Below, one piece after another: positions 6,552 to 7,936 of a stretch of DNA of 7,936 nucleotides (its first letter is position 1; every line of letters begins with the position of its first letter). Below the pieces are notes generated by a model. It was not told where the DNA came from and searched no databases. It worked only from the letters and a program-made list of their open reading frames with translations. The position numbers and the translations under genes were made by a program. Source of the stretch: DASROJ01 sp035646975 (GTDB taxonomy: Bacteria; Acidobacteriota; Polarisedimenticolia; JACPZX01; DASXTC01); the NCBI GenBank assembly GCA_035646975.1, contig DASROJ010000092.1:1-7936 (forward strand), read 5' to 3'.

Positions 6552-6677
6552 GCGGTCCCGGGGGGGGGGCGGCGCTGACACGCGCAGGGAATACCATGAG
6601 CCTTTCGACGCGTTCATCCTGACGTTACGTTCGGATTCACGGAGCGAGGACCCATCAACCTGAGAGTGGAGGAAGCG
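6552..6677. other. Intergenic leader of the redox gene pair
   Basis: This gap holds a run of ten G (6560-6569) right after the rhomboid stop, and an 8-codon ORF (6596-6622, MSLSTRSS) preceded by AGGGA at 6586-6590. It ends with the GGAGGA ribosome binding site (6668-6673) of the next gene. I see no convincing promoter: CTGACG at 6619 has no matching -10. Nor is there an intrinsic terminator, so the downstream pair could be read through from the rhomboid gene or use an atypical promoter. Confidence 0.5.
6560..6569. repeat. G10 homopolymer
   Basis: Ten consecutive G begin 9 bases after the rhomboid stop codon. Such tracts slip during replication and are error-prone in sequencing, so the exact length may be unreliable. 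It lies outside coding sequence; any effect would be on spacing or expression of the downstream genes. Confidence 0.7.
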
Positions 6678-7049
6678 ATGAAGACGCGTTCGGCATTGAC
6701 TGCAGTTCTCGCGGTGTCCCTTCTTGCCGGTGGTCTGCTGCTGGCGGCTGGAGAAAAGGCGACCCTCAGCGGCGAGGTCATCGACTCGGCCTGCTATATC
6801 AAGAGCGGGGCGAAGGGCGTCGACCACGCGAAGTGCGCCGCCGGCTGCGCCAAGGCGGGTATCCCGCTCGCGCTGCTCACCGACGACGGCAAGGTCGTCT
6901 GGCTGTCGAGCAAGGAGGACATGGAGAGCCCCAACGAGATGCTGACGCCGTACGCCGGCCGGAAGGTGAGCCTCGAAGGGCAATGGTTCGAAAGAGGGGG
7001 AGCCAAGCTGTTCGCGGTGGAGAAGGTCACCCCGGTCCCCGCGAAGTAG
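6678..7049 (+). CDS. Small exported cysteine-containing protein (possible metal or redox protein)
   Basis: A precursor of 123 residues. The signal peptide covers about residues 1-24 (MKTRSALTAVLAVSLLAGG, then LLLAAG), leaving a mature periplasmic protein of about 100 residues. I chose the ATG at 6678 because GGAGGA lies 4 bases before it; the in-frame GTG at 6666 overlaps that site. The mature part starts with the strand ATLSGEVIDSACY (C39), followed by H50-AK-C53-AAG-C57, that is HxxCxxxC, then IPLALLTDDGKVVWL, and ends with VSLEGQWFERGGAKLFAVEKV, suggesting a small beta fold. I recall similar small secreted proteins beside cytochromes but cannot name the family. CxxxC resembles copper motifs of the Sco and CuA type, by analogy only. 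The 24-base gap to the diheme cytochrome implies co-transcription and a shared redox role. Confidence 0.8.
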   Translation: MKTRSALTAVLAVSLLAGGLLLAAGEKATLSGEVIDSACYIKSGAKGVDHAKCAAGCAKAGIPLALLTDDGKVVWLSSKEDMESPNEMLTPYAGRKVSLEGQWFERGGAKLFAVEKVTPVPAK

Positions 7050-7073
7050 TCCCGGGTCACGGGAGTCGCCGAA

Positions 7074-7877
7074 ATGGCCATCGTCGATCGCATGCGATCG
7101 CGTGCGCTGCTGCTGGCAGGGTTGCTGCTGCTCATTGCATCCGGCGAAGCGCTCGCGCTGGGTCTGATCTGGTTTCGGAACCCGGAGCGGGCGCGCGCCG
7201 CCTCGCCCGTCCTGCGCGGGGCCGGGGTGGCCGAACGAATGGGCTGTTTCAGTTGTCATGGTCCCGGTGGCGTGGCCGGTGTGCCGAACCCCCGGTCGAA
7301 ACCGGGTGACGTCCCCTCCTGGGTGGGGGGCAACTACATGATGTACAACGAGTCGCCCGATGAGATCCGGGAATGGATCCTCGATGGAGTTCCACGAAGG
7401 CTGCTCGCGGATGAAGCCGACATGCGGCGCCGCGGGCGTCAGCTGATCTCGATGCCCCCGTTCCGGGGACGGATGAGCGCGGGGGATCTCGACGACCTGG
7501 TGGCGTACGTCCAATCGGTTTCAGGCGCCATCGCGGCGCCGGAAGGACCGGCCGCGGAGGGGCGCTCGCTCGCCGTCGAGCACGGCTGCTTCGGCTGTCA
7601 CGGCCCCGAGGGGCGCGGGCTGCTGAGAAACCCGGGCTCATTCAAGGGATTCGTTCCTCCGTGGGATTCGGAGGACTACCGCGAGCTGGTCGCCAGCCCG
7701 GAGGAGTTTCGCGAGTGGGTGGCCCATGGGGAGACACGCCGGTTCCGGGACAATCCGGCGGCTGCCCATTTCCTCGACGCGCAGGCGATCAGGATGCCGG
7801 CGTTCGAGGGCCTTCTGACCGACCCCGAGATCGAAAAGCTTCGAGCCTACGTGGAGTGGGTGCGTACCCGGAGGTAA
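7074..7877 (+). CDS. Diheme c-type cytochrome, tandem-duplicated domains
   Basis: Product of 267 residues. The N terminus (MAIVDRMRSR, then a hydrophobic stretch to about residue 34) is a signal anchor or signal peptide that exports the protein to the periplasm. Two cytochrome c domains follow. Domain 1 has CFSCH (C58, C61, H62) and axial Met127 in ISMPPF. Domain 2 has CFGCH (C172, C175, H176) and axial Met241 in IRMPAF. Heme motifs, ligand methionines, the PxW motifs (W83/W197) and the REW tryptophans (W101/W215) are all offset by exactly 114 residues, showing duplication of one unit. GGGAG at 7061-7065 lies 8 bases before the start. It is probably an electron carrier for a membrane respiratory or oxidoreductase complex encoded elsewhere. 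Partner and substrate are unknown. Confidence 0.93.
   Translation: MAIVDRMRSRALLLAGLLLLIASGEALALGLIWFRNPERARAASPVLRGAGVAERMGCFSCHGPGGVAGVPNPRSKPGDVPSWVGGNYMMYNESPDEIREWILDGVPRRLLADEADMRRRGRQLISMPPFRGRMSAGDLDDLVAYVQSVSGAIAAPEGPAAEGRSLAVEHGCFGCHGPEGRGLLRNPGSFKGFVPPWDSEDYRELVASPEEFREWVAHGETRRFRDNPAAAHFLDAQAIRMPAFEGLLTDPEIEKLRAYVEWVRTRR
7085..7100. repeat. 16-bp perfect palindrome at the start of the diheme cytochrome gene
   Basis: CGATCGCATGCGATCG reads identically on both strands and covers codons 5-9 of the cytochrome gene plus flanking bases. It also contains the octamer GCGATCGC (7094-7101), which occurs once more at 427-434. It could be a regulator site or form a short hairpin near the start codon, or be a chance result of codon choice. 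Confidence 0.5.
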
Positions 7878-7883
7878 CCGGCC

Positions 7884-7899
7884 GCGTCGGCACCGACGC
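7884..7899 (+). terminator. Weak terminator-like hairpin after the cytochrome gene
   Basis: GCGTCG (7884-7889) pairs perfectly with CGACGC (7894-7899) around the loop GCAC, starting 6 bases after the stop codon. No T-run follows, so intrinsic termination is doubtful. It may protect the mRNA end or assist factor-dependent termination. Confidence 0.3.
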
Positions 7900-7936
7900 C
7901 GCCCCGGCGAATCGAACCCGTCGCAGGTCTTTCGTG

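Noticed and set aside
6039..7514. A 491-codon open frame on the reverse strand across the rhomboid, cysteine-protein and cytochrome genes
   Set aside because: It spans three well-supported genes and their gaps, and its translation is low-complexity His/Arg/Gln-rich sequence.
7898..7930. T-arm-like sequence on the reverse strand (GGGTTCGATTC) suggesting a tRNA running in from the right edge
   Set aside because: The flanking T-stem does not pair (G opposite G and C opposite C), and the rest would lie outside the window. It is treated as coincidence.

Overview
The window is uniformly GC-rich and reads as ordinary chromosome of a Gram-negative (diderm) bacterium. It encodes an exported protein with an apparent outer-membrane beta-barrel end, two other exported proteins and a membrane rhomboid protease. 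The combination of an outer-membrane lipoprotein-sorting-like domain, a non-catalytic M16 homologue, a zinc-ribbon rhomboid and a diheme cytochrome c would fit Acidobacteriota or a related deep-branching phylum. That placement is a guess from gene style. No rRNA, tRNA, CRISPR array, transposase or phage gene is visible.

Layout. Bases 1-357 hold no convincing gene, only a small imperfect tandem repeat and a probable promoter. Bases 358-3480 (+) encode a roughly 1040-residue exported mosaic protein: a glycosidase-like TIM barrel that has apparently lost both catalytic glutamates, a beta-sandwich, a lipoprotein-sorting-like domain and a C-terminal beta-rich, probably barrel, region. A hairpin and a strong ribosome binding site lead into a short STAS-domain protein (3591-3938, +). 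A 177-base convergent gap (3939-4115) is packed with nested and competing inverted repeats. Bases 4116-5498 (-) encode an exported M16 peptidase homologue without the zinc-binding motif. It diverges from a rhomboid intramembrane protease with an N-terminal zinc ribbon (5526-6551, +). After a 126-base gap with a G10 tract and an 8-codon micro-ORF come two genes that look like an operon: a small exported cysteine-containing protein (6678-7049) and a diheme cytochrome c (7074-7877).

How the genes relate. Only the last two look functionally linked, as a periplasmic redox pair. The M16 homologue and the rhomboid share a promoter region and may be co-regulated. The clearest regulatory signal is the 12-bp palindrome ATTATATATAAT between them. 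It offers a perfect -10 hexamer in each direction, placed so that both transcripts would start at or within a few bases of the start codon. The first gene shows the same leaderless arrangement, whereas the STAS, cysteine-protein and cytochrome genes have good Shine-Dalgarno sequences, so two translation-initiation modes seem to coexist here.

I did not find a defence, mobile or biosynthetic system. The most unusual items are the pseudo-glycosidase/outer-membrane mosaic, the trimmed non-catalytic M16 homologue, the symmetric leaderless promoter and the structured convergent intergenic region. All family assignments rest on motif recognition by eye; no database search was run.
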